Shown here piece by piece: positions 56,551-64,000 of a stretch of DNA of 64,000 nt. A program made the position numbers and the translations under genes. This DNA comes from Saccharophagus sp. K07 (GTDB lineage Bacteria > Pseudomonadota > Gammaproteobacteria > Pseudomonadales > Cellvibrionaceae), in the NCBI RefSeq assembly GCF_014336955.1, contig NZ_QRAI01000003.1, forward strand, positions 434,001-498,000, written 5' to 3'. The notes below the pieces were generated by a model. The model worked only from the letters and a program-made list of their open reading frames with translations. It did not search any database and was not told the DNA's origin. Numbering within the stretch: the first letter of the stretch is position 1; each line of letters starts with the position of its first letter.

Positions 56551-59286
56551 ATGAATCAAGTCCCACCACTCGTGCTGGTAGATGGATCCAGTTACCTCTA
56601 TCGAGCTTTTCACGCGTTACCCGCGCTCACCAACTCCAAAGGCATGCCGACTGGCGCAGTAAAAGGCGTGATCAATATGGTTCGCCGCCTTGCCAAGGAT
56701 TACCCCAATAGCCCTCTGGCGGTGGTATTCGATGCGAAGGGCAAGACCTTTCGGGATGACATCTTTGCGGACTACAAGGCTAACCGCCCTCCTATGCCGG
56801 AAGAGTTGCGGCCACAGGTTGAGCCCATTTGCCAGATCATCAAGGCGATGGGAATTCCGTTGTTGGTCATAGAGGGGGTTGAAGCGGATGACGTTATAGG
56901 AACCCTCGCCCGCCAAGCGCGCGAGTTGGAGCGTCACGTGGTGGTATCCACCGGCGATAAAGATATGGCGCAGCTGGTCTGCGATCATGTGACCCTGGTG
57001 AATACCATGACGGAAACCGTCATGGATCGAGAGGGGGTCATTCAGAAATTTGGTTTGCCGCCAGAACTCATAGTCGATTATCTGGCGCTGACGGGTGACA
57101 AGGTCGACAACATCCCGGGTGTTCCGGGAGTCGGGGAGAAGACGGCGGTCGCATTGCTGCAAGGTTTGGGCGGGCTGGAAAATATCTACGCAGATATCGA
57201 GCGGGTTTCGACCTTACCCATTCGCGGAGCCAAATCCCTCGGTGCCAAGCTGGAAACCTTTAAAGAACAGGCATTTCTTTCCTACCGTCTGGCCACCATC
57301 AAAACCGACGTGGAAATGGAACTCCATTTAACGGATTTGATTCCCGGTGAGCCGGACAAACAAGCGCTTTTGGCTCTTTTTAAGGATCTTGAATTCAAGT
57401 CCTGGGTAACCGAGCTGGAAAGTAACAGCGCTATAGCAGAAGAGCCTGATGTTGCGCCTCCTGCCCCAACTCCACCTGTATCGGTCGAATACGAAACGGT
57501 TTTGACAGAAGAGCAATTCTTGCGTTGGTTGGAAGAGCTGCGCAGCGCAGAACTTTTTGCTTTCGATACGGAAACCACATCGCTCGACTATATGGACGCG
57601 CGGGTCGTGGGGGTGTCTTTTTCGGTGACGCCCGGCAAGGCGGCTTATATCCCCTTTGGGCATGACTATTTGGGCGCACCTGCGCAGTTGTCAGAGCAGC
57701 AGGTTTTGGGTGCTCTCAAACCTATATTGGAAAATCCGCGCTACAAAAAAGTGGGCCAAAATTTGAAATATGACGCTCATGTTCTGCGAAATCATGGAAT
57801 TGAGCTCACAGGTATTGCCTTCGATACCATGCTCGAGTCCTACGTACTGAACTCCATTGGCCGCCATGACATGGATAACCTCGCTGCCTCTCATCTGCAG
57901 CATAAAACCATCGAATTTGAAGATATCGCCGGCAAAGGCGCAAAACAGCTGAGGTTTAATCAAATCGAGCTGGAAAAAGCTGCGCCTTATGCCGCCGAAG
58001 ACGCCGACATCACCCTGCGTCTGCACCAAACTCTGTGGCCGAAGCTGGAAGCGATTCCGGAATTGGCTAAGGTTTTCACCGAGATTGAGTTGCCTCTGCT
58101 CGGCGTCTTATGCCGTATGGAAAACAATGGCGCATTGGTGGACGCCAGGGCGCTGGCAAAACAGAGCGAGGAGCTGGCGCAGAAGATCCTGGAGTTGCAG
58201 CATCAAGCTTTTGCTTTAGCGGGCAAAGAATTCAATTTGTCGTCACCGAAGCAACTTGCGCAGATTCTATTTGAAGAACAGGGAATCCCAGTAACCAAAA
58301 AAACCGCGACAGGTGTTCCCTCCACTGCGGAAGAAGTATTGCAGGAGCTGGCTCACGACTACGAGTTGCCGCGGGTACTGCTGGAATATCGCGGGTTGGC
58401 GAAGCTGAAGTCGACCTATACCGACAAGCTACCGCAGATGATCAGCCCCAGAACCGGAAGGGTTCATACCAGTTACCATCAGGCAGTCGCTGCAACGGGT
58501 CGCCTTTCTTCTACGGATCCCAATTTGCAAAACATTCCGATTCGTACCGAGGAAGGCCGCCGTATCCGCCAGGCGTTTGTGGCGCCTGCGGGTTATCGCA
58601 TAGTGGCGGCGGACTATTCGCAAATCGAACTGCGCATTATGGCGCACCTGTCGGGCGACGAGGGGCTGCTCTATGCCTTTAGCCATAACCTCGACGTCCA
58701 CCGCGCAACGGCGGCAGAGGTGTTCGGTGTTCCTTTGGAAGAAGTAACTGCAGATCAGAGGCGCAGCGCGAAAGCCATTAATTTTGGGTTGATCTATGGC
58801 ATGTCGGCGTTTGGTTTGGCGCGACAGCTACGCATAGGGCGTGGCGAAGCGCAGAAATATATCGATCTGTATTTTGAGCGCTATCCCGGTGTGAAGCGCT
58901 ATATGGACGAAACCCGCAAAGAAGCCGCAGACCAGGGTTACGTAAAAACCTTGGGCGGGCGCCGTTTGTATTTGCCGGAAATTCGCGACCGCAATCCGGC
59001 GCGCCGGCAGGCGGCGGAGCGCACGGCGATTAATGCGCCTATGCAAGGGACGGCGGCAGATATCATTAAGAGAGCCATGATCGCAGTGGATGGCTGGCTA
59101 CAGAACGGCGATTGCGACGCAAAAATGATCATGCAAGTGCATGATGAATTGGTTTTTGAAGTGGCTACGGGCGATGTGGAGCGTTTCCGCAAAGAAGTGG
59201 CGGCGCTCATGTCATCTGCGATGGAATTGAAAGTCCCGCTATTGGTGGAGGTCGGCGCCGGGGACAATTGGGACGAGGCTCATTAA
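56551..59286 (+). CDS. polA: DNA polymerase I
   Basis: This polymerase acts in repair and Okazaki-fragment maturation. The 911-residue protein has three domains. The 5' nuclease (about 1-290) has [17 protein letters not shown] and [10 protein letters not shown]. The 3'-5' exonuclease (about 315-500) has intact catalytic D339 and E341 (FDTETTSLD), so proofreading should work. The polymerase (about 510-911) has motif A D688 ([14 protein letters not shown]), motif [20 protein letters not shown] and motif C D865 ([11 protein letters not shown]). The ATG at 56551 directly follows a GTG that could also initiate. The stop is followed by hairpin-rich DNA that probably encodes small RNAs. Confidence 0.99.
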   Translation: MNQVPPLVLVDGSSYLYRAFHALPALTNSKGMPTGAVKGVINMVRRLAKDYPNSPLAVVFDAKGKTFRDDIFADYKANRPPMPEELRPQVEPICQIIKAMGIPLLVIEGVEADDVIGTLARQARELERHVVVSTGDKDMAQLVCDHVTLVNTMTETVMDREGVIQKFGLPPELIVDYLALTGDKVDNIPGVPGVGEKTAVALLQGLGGLENIYADIERVSTLPIRGAKSLGAKLETFKEQAFLSYRLATIKTDVEMELHLTDLIPGEPDKQALLALFKDLEFKSWVTELESNSAIAEEPDVAPPAPTPPVSVEYETVLTEEQFLRWLEELRSAELFAFDTETTSLDYMDARVVGVSFSVTPGKAAYIPFGHDYLGAPAQLSEQQVLGALKPILENPRYKKVGQNLKYDAHVLRNHGIELTGIAFDTMLESYVLNSIGRHDMDNLAASHLQHKTIEFEDIAGKGAKQLRFNQIELEKAAPYAAEDADITLRLHQTLWPKLEAIPELAKVFTEIELPLLGVLCRMENNGALVDARALAKQSEELAQKILELQHQAFALAGKEFNLSSPKQLAQILFEEQGIPVTKKTATGVPSTAEEVLQELAHDYELPRVLLEYRGLAKLKSTYTDKLPQMISPRTGRVHTSYHQAVAATGRLSSTDPNLQNIPIRTEEGRRIRQAFVAPAGYRIVAADYSQIELRIMAHLSGDEGLLYAFSHNLDVHRATAAEVFGVPLEEVTADQRRSAKAINFGLIYGMSAFGLARQLRIGRGEAQKYIDLYFERYPGVKRYMDETRKEAADQGYVKTLGGRRLYLPEIRDRNPARRQAAERTAINAPMQGTAADIIKRAMIAVDGWLQNGDCDAKMIMQVHDELVFEVATGDVERFRKEVAALMSSAMELKVPLLVEVGAGDNWDEAH

Positions 59287-59315
59287 CAGGCCAACAAAAA
59301 TAATTTGGTTTTGTG

Positions 59316-59346
59316 TTGAACTTCCTCTTGGGGGCTCAGTCATAAC
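59316..59346 (+). promoter_or_regulatory. Candidate promoter of the first post-polA small RNA
   Basis: TTGAAC (59316-59321) and CATAAC (59341-59346) with a 19-bp spacer give a moderate sigma-70 match. It would start transcription just before the CCTGG/CCAGG hairpin. Confidence 0.35.
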
Positions 59347-59351
59347 CTGTG

Positions 59352-59464
59352 CCTGGTAACTGTAGCGAGAGACCCAGGTAACGCTCCTAGTGAATTGTTT
59401 ATGGATGTAGTCCCAAGGTACAACCTGTTGGTGCCCGGTTTGGAAACAAACCGGGCTTTTTTTT
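59352..59464 (+). ncRNA. Candidate small RNA 1 downstream of polA
   Basis: After polA a roughly 110-nt segment has a 5' stem CCTGG (59352-59356)/CCAGG (59374-59378), a small AGGT-ACA-ACCT hairpin near 59415-59425 and a strong 3' terminator with eight T. Enterobacteria and vibrios encode Spot 42 RNA directly downstream of polA, and pseudomonads encode ErsA there. I see no clear sequence match to Spot 42, so the link is positional. No ORF is present. Confidence 0.5.
59433..59464 (+). terminator. Intrinsic terminator 1 after polA
   Basis: GCCCGGTTTG (59433-59442) pairs perfectly with CAAACCGGGC (59447-59456) around the loop GAAA, followed by eight T. This is the strongest terminator in the window. 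Confidence 0.93.
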
Positions 59465-59504
59465 GCCCTGACTAACGCTCTTCGGCGAGCTGTTGAAAAA
59501 TTGA

Positions 59505-59611
59505 ACTTAGGGATTTGGGGCTACTCCAAATCAGTGCCTACGGTGTGCGGAGTCTTCCGTACACATTAGTTACCCCAGTGGTTCACCCCAAGGCCACTGG
59601 GGGTTTTTTTT
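59505..59611 (+). ncRNA. Candidate small RNA 2 between polA and mutM
   Basis: Three consecutive stems follow each other. GATTTGG/CCAAATC is at 59512-59532 (7-base loop). GTGTGCGGA/TCCGTACAC is at 59543-59564 (loop GTCT, one G-U pair). The third is a terminator stem. This is typical bacterial sRNA architecture in a gene-free plus-strand segment. I could not find a convincing promoter for it: TTGAA hexamers at 59493 and 59501 lack a good -10. It could instead be a longer readthrough form of small RNA 1. The 5' end is approximate. Confidence 0.5.
59573..59611 (+). terminator. Intrinsic terminator 2 between polA and mutM
   Basis: CCCCAGTGG (59573-59581) pairs with CCACTGGGG (59594-59602) and is followed by eight T. 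On the minus strand there is no T-run, so it does not serve mutM. Confidence 0.92.
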
Positions 59612-59623
59612 ATTCCTTCCGAT

Positions 59624-60439
59624 TTATTTTTGGCAGACGTTGCAATACACGGTCGTTCGCTGCCCTACCCGTTTTTCGATCAAGGGTTTCGCGCAGGTTT
59701 TACAGGGCTCACCGCCGCGTCCGTAGACGTTTAACTCTTGTGCGAAGTATCCAGGTTTACCGTCCCCGCCGACAAAATCCCTTAAGGTAGTGCCGCCTTG
59801 TTCGATAGCGCGGGCCAGCACTTTTTTGATTTCTGCCGCGAGCTTTTCGCATCGCGGCCGAGATAAGGTTCGCGCAACCTTCAGCGGGTGAATCCCGGCG
59901 CCGAACAGGGATTCGTTGGCGTAGATGTTTCCCACCCCAACTACATTGCTGGCATTCATCAGCCAGGTTTTGATGTTTTGCTGGCTCTTGCGCGTTGCCT
60001 GGAATAAATACTCGCCATCGAAGTCATCGCTTAAAGGCTCTGGTCCCAGGTGGTCGAGCAAAAAATGACTGTTGGGATCGTCTTCGGTCCAGACCAGTGC
60101 GCCAAACCGGCGCGGGTCGTTGAAGCGCAGGATCACGCCACCGCTCAATACCCAATCGACGTGATCGTGTTTGCCCGGAGGTGATTCTCCTGCCAGAACT
60201 CTCAGATTGCCCGACATGCCCAAATGCCAGATGGCGCAGCCGTGGTCGAAGTGGATCAAGAGATATTTGGCGCGTCTGGAAACATCGCGAATCGGCTGCC
60301 CTATGACTTTTTTTGGTAAATCGTCGGGGATCGGCCAGCGCAATTGTTTGTGGCGAATCACGACTCGCTCAACGGTGCGGCCGCGAATATGGGGTGAGAT
60401 CCCGCGCCGGGTGGTTTCGACTTCAGGTAGTTCGGGCAC
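59624..60439 (-). CDS. mutM: Formamidopyrimidine-DNA glycosylase
   Basis: MutM (Fpg) removes 8-oxoguanine and formamidopyrimidines from DNA. It has 271 residues. After a GTG start the protein begins (M)PELPEVETTRRG, so Pro2 and Glu3, the catalytic residues, are in place. The helix-two-turn-helix region (NIYANESLFGAGIHP) and the C-terminal zinc finger (CKTC near 246-249 and CNVC near 266-269) are intact. It lies downstream of rpmB-rpmG on the same strand as in many gammaproteobacteria, but a terminator separates it from rpmG. Confidence 0.98.
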   Translation of the reverse strand: MPELPEVETTRRGISPHIRGRTVERVVIRHKQLRWPIPDDLPKKVIGQPIRDVSRRAKYLLIHFDHGCAIWHLGMSGNLRVLAGESPPGKHDHVDWVLSGGVILRFNDPRRFGALVWTEDDPNSHFLLDHLGPEPLSDDFDGEYLFQATRKSQQNIKTWLMNASNVVGVGNIYANESLFGAGIHPLKVARTLSRPRCEKLAAEIKKVLARAIEQGGTTLRDFVGGDGKPGYFAQELNVYGRGGEPCKTCAKPLIEKRVGQRTTVYCNVCQK

Positions 60440-60530
60440 AACTGATCTCCGAAAAAAAGCAGGAGTTGGATGAAATTCATCCAGTGTACAAGGAAGAGGG
60501 TGAGTGAACGAAGAGTCTTGGGGGTGAAAT

Positions 60531-60557
60531 AAAAAACCCGGCAGAAGCCGGGTTTTT
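60531..60557 (-). terminator. Bidirectional terminator after rpmB-rpmG
   Basis: AACCCGGC (60535-60542) pairs with GCCGGGTT (60547-60554) around AGAA, flanked by A6 on the left and T5 on the right. On the minus strand it ends rpmB-rpmG 5 bp beyond the rpmG stop. Confidence 0.9.
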
Positions 60558-60561
60558 GGGA

Positions 60562-60717
60562 TTACTTGATTTTGCCTTCTTTATAAACAACGTGCTTGCG
60601 GACAACGGGATCGTATTTTTTGATCTCCATTTTTTCCGGCATAGTGCGCTTGTTTTTGGTAGTGGTGTAGAAGTGACCTGTGCCAGCGCTGCTGTTCAGT
60701 CGGATTTTCTCTCTCAT
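60562..60717 (-). CDS. rpmG: 50S ribosomal protein L33
   Basis: This 51-residue protein ([20 protein letters not shown] at the start, YKEGKIK at the end) aligns along its length with E. coli L33, which has a few more N-terminal residues. It lacks the CxxC pairs of zinc-binding L33 forms, as in most gammaproteobacteria. It lies 27 bp downstream of rpmB in the standard rpmB-rpmG operon. Confidence 0.97.
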   Translation of the reverse strand: MREKIRLNSSAGTGHFYTTTKNKRTMPEKMEIKKYDPVVRKHVVYKEGKIK

Positions 60718-60744
60718 CGGATAATCTCCTGCAATAAAGACGGC

Positions 60745-60981
60745 TTAGATTTTTTCGCCGCGTTTACGGAGATCGGCCAACACGCTGTCGATTCCGTTTT
60801 TATCAATGATACGCATACCTTTGGCGGATACACGCAATTTCACAAAACGCTTCTCAGATTCAACCCAGAAACGGTGAGTGTGCAAGTTTGGCAAAAAACG
60901 GCGCTTGGTGTGGTTTTTTGCGTGAGAAACGTTGTTACCTGTTACCGGGGCTTTACCGGTAATTTGACATACTCTAGACAT
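60745..60981 (-). CDS. rpmB: 50S ribosomal protein L28
   Basis: This 78-residue protein ([20 protein letters not shown], then the segment [18 protein letters not shown]) matches the gammaproteobacterial L28 family in length and sequence. The start at 60981 is set by this conserved N-terminus. A good promoter lies about 200 bp upstream, which leaves an unusually long leader for a ribosomal protein gene. Confidence 0.98.
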   Translation of the reverse strand: MSRVCQITGKAPVTGNNVSHAKNHTKRRFLPNLHTHRFWVESEKRFVKLRVSAKGMRIIDKNGIDSVLADLRKRGEKI

Positions 60982-61172
60982 TGTCCTGCCTCGTAAATTA
61001 AACCTGTATCGCTTATTGGGGATCGACAAGATCCCTGCATGACCCCATCCGAGCGCCAATGCGGTCTGCGGAATGATTGGGCGATTCGGCCAACAGCAGG
61101 GCAAACCTCGGGGGCTTGGCGCATTGCATCAGGGTAAGTTTCGACAATTTACCGGTCGACGGCCGAAAAGAG
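60982..61172 (-). other. Long 5' leader of rpmB
   Basis: If transcription starts from the promoter at 61179-61207, the rpmB mRNA has a leader of about 190 nt with no ORF of its own. It contains a GGGATC-GACAA-GATCCC hairpin (about 61019-61035 on the plus strand) and a TTGG/CCAA pair near 61078-61094. It could hold ribosomal-protein autoregulation, but I recognise no known motif. Confidence 0.4.
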
Positions 61173-61178
61173 GCGCGT

Positions 61179-61207
61179 TTTATACCAGAACAATGGTTGA
61201 ATGGCAA
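61179..61207 (-). promoter_or_regulatory. Sigma-70-like promoter for rpmB-rpmG
   Basis: On the minus strand TTGCCA (61202-61207) and TATAAA (61179-61184) are separated by exactly 17 bp and followed by the GC-rich ACGCGCC. This is the best promoter match in the window and fits a growth-rate-controlled ribosomal gene. Confidence 0.75.
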
Positions 61208-61217
61208 CCAACCTGTG

Positions 61218-61892
61218 TCAAATCCAACCGCGTTCTGCAAAGGATGTGATCTCGCCATCGCCAACGACGAAATGATCCAATACCCGCACGTCGATCAGGG
61301 CGAGAGCATCGCGTAACTGCTGCGTGATATGTCTGTCCGCCTGGCTGGGCTCGGCCACACCTGAAGGATGATTGTGGGCAAAGATCACGGCGGCGGCGTT
61401 CAATTGCAGCACTTGTTTCACTACTTCCCGAGGATAGACGCTGGCGCCGTCGATAGTCCCGTGGAACAACTCACGGTATTGCAGCAGGCGGTGCTGGTTG
61501 TCCAGAAAGAGCGCCGCAAATACTTCATGACCTTTATGGCGCAACTGAGCAGTGAGAAAACTGCGCACATGGTCTACGTTAGTGAATACATGTTCGCGCA
61601 CAAGCTGTTCCGCGAGGTGGCGCTTCGCCATTTCCAACACCGCCTGTAGCTGTGCGAACTTTGCCTGCCCCAGACCCCGGGCTTCACAAAACAGCTTTTG
61701 CTCGGCCTCTAATAACCCCCGCAAACCGCCGAAGCGCTGCAACAGATCGCGTGCGAGATCGACTGCGGACTTTCCGGGGCAGCCGGTACGTAAAAAGATG
61801 GCGAGAAGCTCGGCGTCGGATAAGTGGGAAGCGCCGTGGGAGAGCAGTTTTTCGCGGGGACGTTCGCAGGTTGGCCAATGTTTGATTGACAT
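61218..61892 (-). CDS. radC: RadC/YicR-family JAB/MPN-domain protein
   Basis: This 224-residue protein has an N-terminal helix-hairpin-helix region ([21 protein letters not shown] at about 71-91) and a C-terminal JAB1/MPN-like domain with the metal motif H173-N-H175-PSG. Its biochemical role is unclear; the old repair assignment came from a recG allele. It sits upstream of rpmB and divergent from coaBC, as in E. coli. Confidence 0.96.
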   Translation of the reverse strand: MSIKHWPTCERPREKLLSHGASHLSDAELLAIFLRTGCPGKSAVDLARDLLQRFGGLRGLLEAEQKLFCEARGLGQAKFAQLQAVLEMAKRHLAEQLVREHVFTNVDHVRSFLTAQLRHKGHEVFAALFLDNQHRLLQYRELFHGTIDGASVYPREVVKQVLQLNAAAVIFAHNHPSGVAEPSQADRHITQQLRDALALIDVRVLDHFVVGDGEITSFAERGWI

Positions 61893-62065
61893 GATCGTTA
61901 TTCCTTTAACGGGTCAACACTTGAAGTGCCTCAATGCTCAGAATGAGGACGCAAAGTGGTCAAAATGGTATTGTACCGAGCCGGTCAAAGCAAGCTGGAA
62001 GCCCGCGCGCGCGTGGCGGTTGGCCGGTAACTGATATCGATCTTCGGCTTTGGGTGCCTGCTCCT

Positions 62066-63292
62066 ATGATCAGTCTATTGCACAAGAAAATTCTTCTCGG
62101 TGTTACCGGAGGGATTGCGGCTTACAAAGCTGCGGAGCTGGCTCGTTTACTCCGCAAGCAGGGAGCCATAGTAAAGGTGGTGATGACAGACAGCGCCCAG
62201 ACCTTCATTACACCCCTGACATTTCAAGCTCTGACAGGAGAGCAGGTGCATACTCGCCTTTTGGATCCGGATGCAGAAGCCGGAATGGGCCATATAGAGC
62301 TGGCCAAATGGGCGGATTTGGTTCTCGTGGCGCCCGCCAGCGCTAATTTTTTGGCGCGGCTCGCAACGGGGCATGCGGACGATTTGTTGACTACGCTGTG
62401 TTTAGCGACCGAAGCAATCATTGCGGTGGCACCGGCAATGAACCAGGCGATGTGGCGCAACGCGGCGACACGTCATAACTGCTCTGTTCTGGCGGCTCGC
62501 GGTATCCGGATTTGGGGGCCGGCCGTGGGGGAGCAGGCTTGTGGAGATGTAGGCGCGGGAAGAATGCTGGAACCTGCGGATATTACCCAACAGGTTGCCG
62601 ACTTTTTTGAGCCCGATGTGCTCAGTGGCAAAACGGTGGTGGTGACGGCCGGGCCTACGCGCGAGCCTTTGGATCCGGTGCGCTATATCAGCAACCACAG
62701 CTCGGGCAAAATGGGTTACGCCTTGGCCGTTGCCGCAAGAGATGCGGGGGCGCATGTGATTTTGATCAGCGGCCCCACCAGCTTGCCAGATCCGCCTGGA
62801 GTGAAGACCGTAAGAGTTGAAACAGCGCAGCAAATGTTGACGCACTCGTTGGAAACTGCGCGCAGCGCTGACATTTTTATAGCGGCCGCGGCCGTTGTGG
62901 ATTATGCGCCGATGCAAGTGTCGGCGCAGAAGATCAAAAAGGAAGATCACCAGGAGCTGCAACTGAGCTTGAAAAAAAATCCGGACATAGTGGCAGCGGT
63001 TGCAGCGCAAACACCCAGGCCATTTGTAGTCGGGTTTGCGGCGGAGACTGAAAACCTCTTGCTGCATGCAAAAAATAAATTGTCGCGGAAAAATCTGGAT
63101 ATCGTTATAGCAAACGATGTCTCCGATACAACCATAGGTTTTAACAGTGATCGCAACGCTGTTTGGATAGTGGATGCCAACGGTGAAACAGCTTATCCGG
63201 AACAGGATAAAGGACAACTGGCGAAAGTTCTTGTGCGGGACATCGCGAAGCGCCTAGAGCAACGCAATAGCAAAGCATCGCGGGGAAATTAG
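62066..63292 (+). CDS. coaBC: Bifunctional phosphopantothenoylcysteine decarboxylase / phosphopantothenate--cysteine ligase
   Basis: CoaBC carries out two steps of coenzyme A synthesis. With the ATG at 62066 it has 408 residues, like E. coli (406); the frame is open from 61934, but that extension is unrelated to the family. The CoaC part has VTGGIAAYKAAELARLLRK, PAMNQAMW near residue 123 and the catalytic-cysteine region EQACGDVGAGRM. The CoaB part starts near 190 (VVVTAGPTREPLDPVRYISN, SSGKMGYALA) and includes KIKKE. dut often follows in pseudomonads but is absent here. Confidence 0.97.
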   Translation: MISLLHKKILLGVTGGIAAYKAAELARLLRKQGAIVKVVMTDSAQTFITPLTFQALTGEQVHTRLLDPDAEAGMGHIELAKWADLVLVAPASANFLARLATGHADDLLTTLCLATEAIIAVAPAMNQAMWRNAATRHNCSVLAARGIRIWGPAVGEQACGDVGAGRMLEPADITQQVADFFEPDVLSGKTVVVTAGPTREPLDPVRYISNHSSGKMGYALAVAARDAGAHVILISGPTSLPDPPGVKTVRVETAQQMLTHSLETARSADIFIAAAAVVDYAPMQVSAQKIKKEDHQELQLSLKKNPDIVAAVAAQTPRPFVVGFAAETENLLLHAKNKLSRKNLDIVIANDVSDTTIGFNSDRNAVWIVDANGETAYPEQDKGQLAKVLVRDIAKRLEQRNSKASRGN

Positions 63293-63293
63293 T

Positions 63294-64000
63294 GTGGCTT
63301 CACCCTTAATAAAAGACATACAGAAAAAAAATAAAAAAGAGTTAAAAACCAGTATTCTGAGTGTCCCTTTAACAAAAATTCGCCAGCTTTTGGCGCGCTC
63401 ACCTATTACCAGTGCAGTGGTATTGAGTATTTTGCTTGGCCTAGCCATCAATGCCGTGGGAGGGTTGATTGCCTGGCAAAAATATGTGGTGCAGGAGCGC
63501 CATCGCCAGCTCGAAACTTTCGCGGAACATCATGCGCGTGTCGCAGCTGCTAATGTCGCCAACTATATGCACGCTGCCTACGAAAAACTCGCATTTTTCA
63601 CCAAGAGCAGCAGTTTGGCGACGGCGCTGACTTATCGGGATCCCGTGGGACTGCTGGAGATCGATAAAGCCCTGCGAAATAGCTTCCCGCGCGCGCAGGC
63701 AATACGAATTTTTCGCACCGGCGAAGCCAAAGTAGATCTCGATGGTGATCCGCCTTTGCGCTTTGCCGAAGTTGAAATCATAAAAAAGGCGGAACAGCGG
63801 GAAAAAGTGGTGCCAGAAGCGCTGGATATTGGCGGCGGATGGCGCGTCAATATTGTGGTGCCCGTTCCCCAGGATCCGCAGAAGGACGTATTGGGCACCA
63901 TTCTGGTGACTTTGCCGATGGATGAAATTCATCAAAGCATGCGCAAAGGAATTGAGGATCTCGGCAAAATCAGTCTGTATCAGACCTTCAACCAAACTCC
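63294..64000 (+). CDS. Membrane-anchored protein, N-terminal part only (possible long-form phosphomannomutase AlgC)
   Basis: The frame is open from a GTG 1 bp after the coaBC stop to the window edge, giving 235 codons. There is a basic cytoplasmic N-terminus, a TM helix at about 40-60 (SAVVLSILLGLAINAVGGLIAW), then an extracytoplasmic sensor-like region (HHARVAAANVANYMHAAYEKLAF, IFRTGEAKVDLDG, VLGTILVTLPMDEIHQSM). No catalytic domain lies inside the window. In pseudomonads algC follows coaBC-dut, and I recall that many marine relatives have AlgC with a long membrane-anchored N-terminal extension. That identity is inference from position. Confidence 0.55.
   Translation, partial: MASPLIKDIQKKNKKELKTSILSVPLTKIRQLLARSPITSAVVLSILLGLAINAVGGLIAWQKYVVQERHRQLETFAEHHARVAAANVANYMHAAYEKLAFFTKSSSLATALTYRDPVGLLEIDKALRNSFPRAQAIRIFRTGEAKVDLDGDPPLRFAEVEIIKKAEQREKVVPEALDIGGGWRVNIVVPVPQDPQKDVLGTILVTLPMDEIHQSMRKGIEDLGKISLYQTFNQT

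Noticed and set aside
59352-59464. Calling candidate small RNA 1 Spot 42 by sequence
   Set aside because: The position matches, but I see no convincing sequence similarity to Spot 42, so I keep it as an unnamed candidate.
61934-62065. Upstream start for coaBC
   Set aside because: The extension of 44 residues has no family similarity. Starting at 62066 gives the standard length and N-terminus.

Overview
The window is about 64 kb of a gammaproteobacterial chromosome. It carries no rRNA, tRNA, CRISPR array or insertion sequence that I could recognise. Gene content and order resemble pseudomonads: an F1 ATPase-glmU-glmS block; def-fmt-rsmB-trkA facing a LysM gene and dprA-tsaC-hemF-aroE; a coxB-coxA-ctaG-coxC-SURF1-ctaA-ctaB-SCO cluster; and coaBC-radC-rpmB-rpmG-mutM. 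Moderate GC content, a large beta-propeller hybrid sensor kinase and a secreted lipoprotein protease suggest the Cellvibrionaceae or a close relative (Cellvibrio, Saccharophagus, Teredinibacter). That placement is inference from gene content, not a computed phylogeny.

Layout. 1-4.4 kb: the 3' part of the ATP synthase operon (atpA missing about its first six codons, then atpG, atpD, atpC), closed by an intrinsic terminator. 4.4-7.8 kb: glmU and glmS for UDP-GlcNAc supply. 7.8-10.9 kb: an accessory run of a receiver-domain protein, an Anbu-type proteasome-like peptidase, a TlyA-type rRNA methyltransferase and a UbiC/DUF98-like protein. 11.0-16.8 kb: a three-gene SMC-like operon, mksF-mksE-mksB, of the MksBEF/Wadjet group, with its own extended -10 promoter and no nuclease subunit (MksG/JetD). 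16.8-18.5 kb: a zinc-metalloprotease lipoprotein on the minus strand. 19.0-22.8 kb: a 1253-residue hybrid histidine kinase. 22.8-28.4 kb (minus): trkH, trkA, rsmB, fmt, def. 28.6-33.3 kb (plus): LysM protein, dprA, tsaC, hemF, aroE. 33.3-36.9 kb: gamma-carbonic-anhydrase-like protein, prlC, yheV and an unknown protein. 37.5-46.0 kb: the cytochrome c oxidase structural and assembly genes, with a small DUF2909-type membrane gene inserted on the opposite strand. 46.0-47.9 kb: an M23 peptidase and an aldo/keto reductase. 47.9-50.5 kb: znuBC divergent from znuA around a Zur-like palindrome. 50.5-55.7 kb: tamB and tamA. 55.9-56.2 kb: a small secreted protein. 56.5-59.3 kb: polA, followed by two hairpin-rich segments each ending in an intrinsic terminator, which are likely small RNAs. 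59.6-61.9 kb (minus): mutM, rpmG, rpmB, radC. 62.1 kb to the end: coaBC and the start of a membrane-anchored protein that may be a long-form AlgC.

Most genes are housekeeping. The parts most worth a second look are the nuclease-less MksFEB operon, the receiver-Anbu pair, the two candidate small RNAs after polA, a cluster of five identical heptamers (GGTAACA on one strand or the other) upstream of polA, and several convergent gene pairs whose ends are built from hairpins. In one of these the coxC terminator lies inside the coding sequence of the opposing gene.
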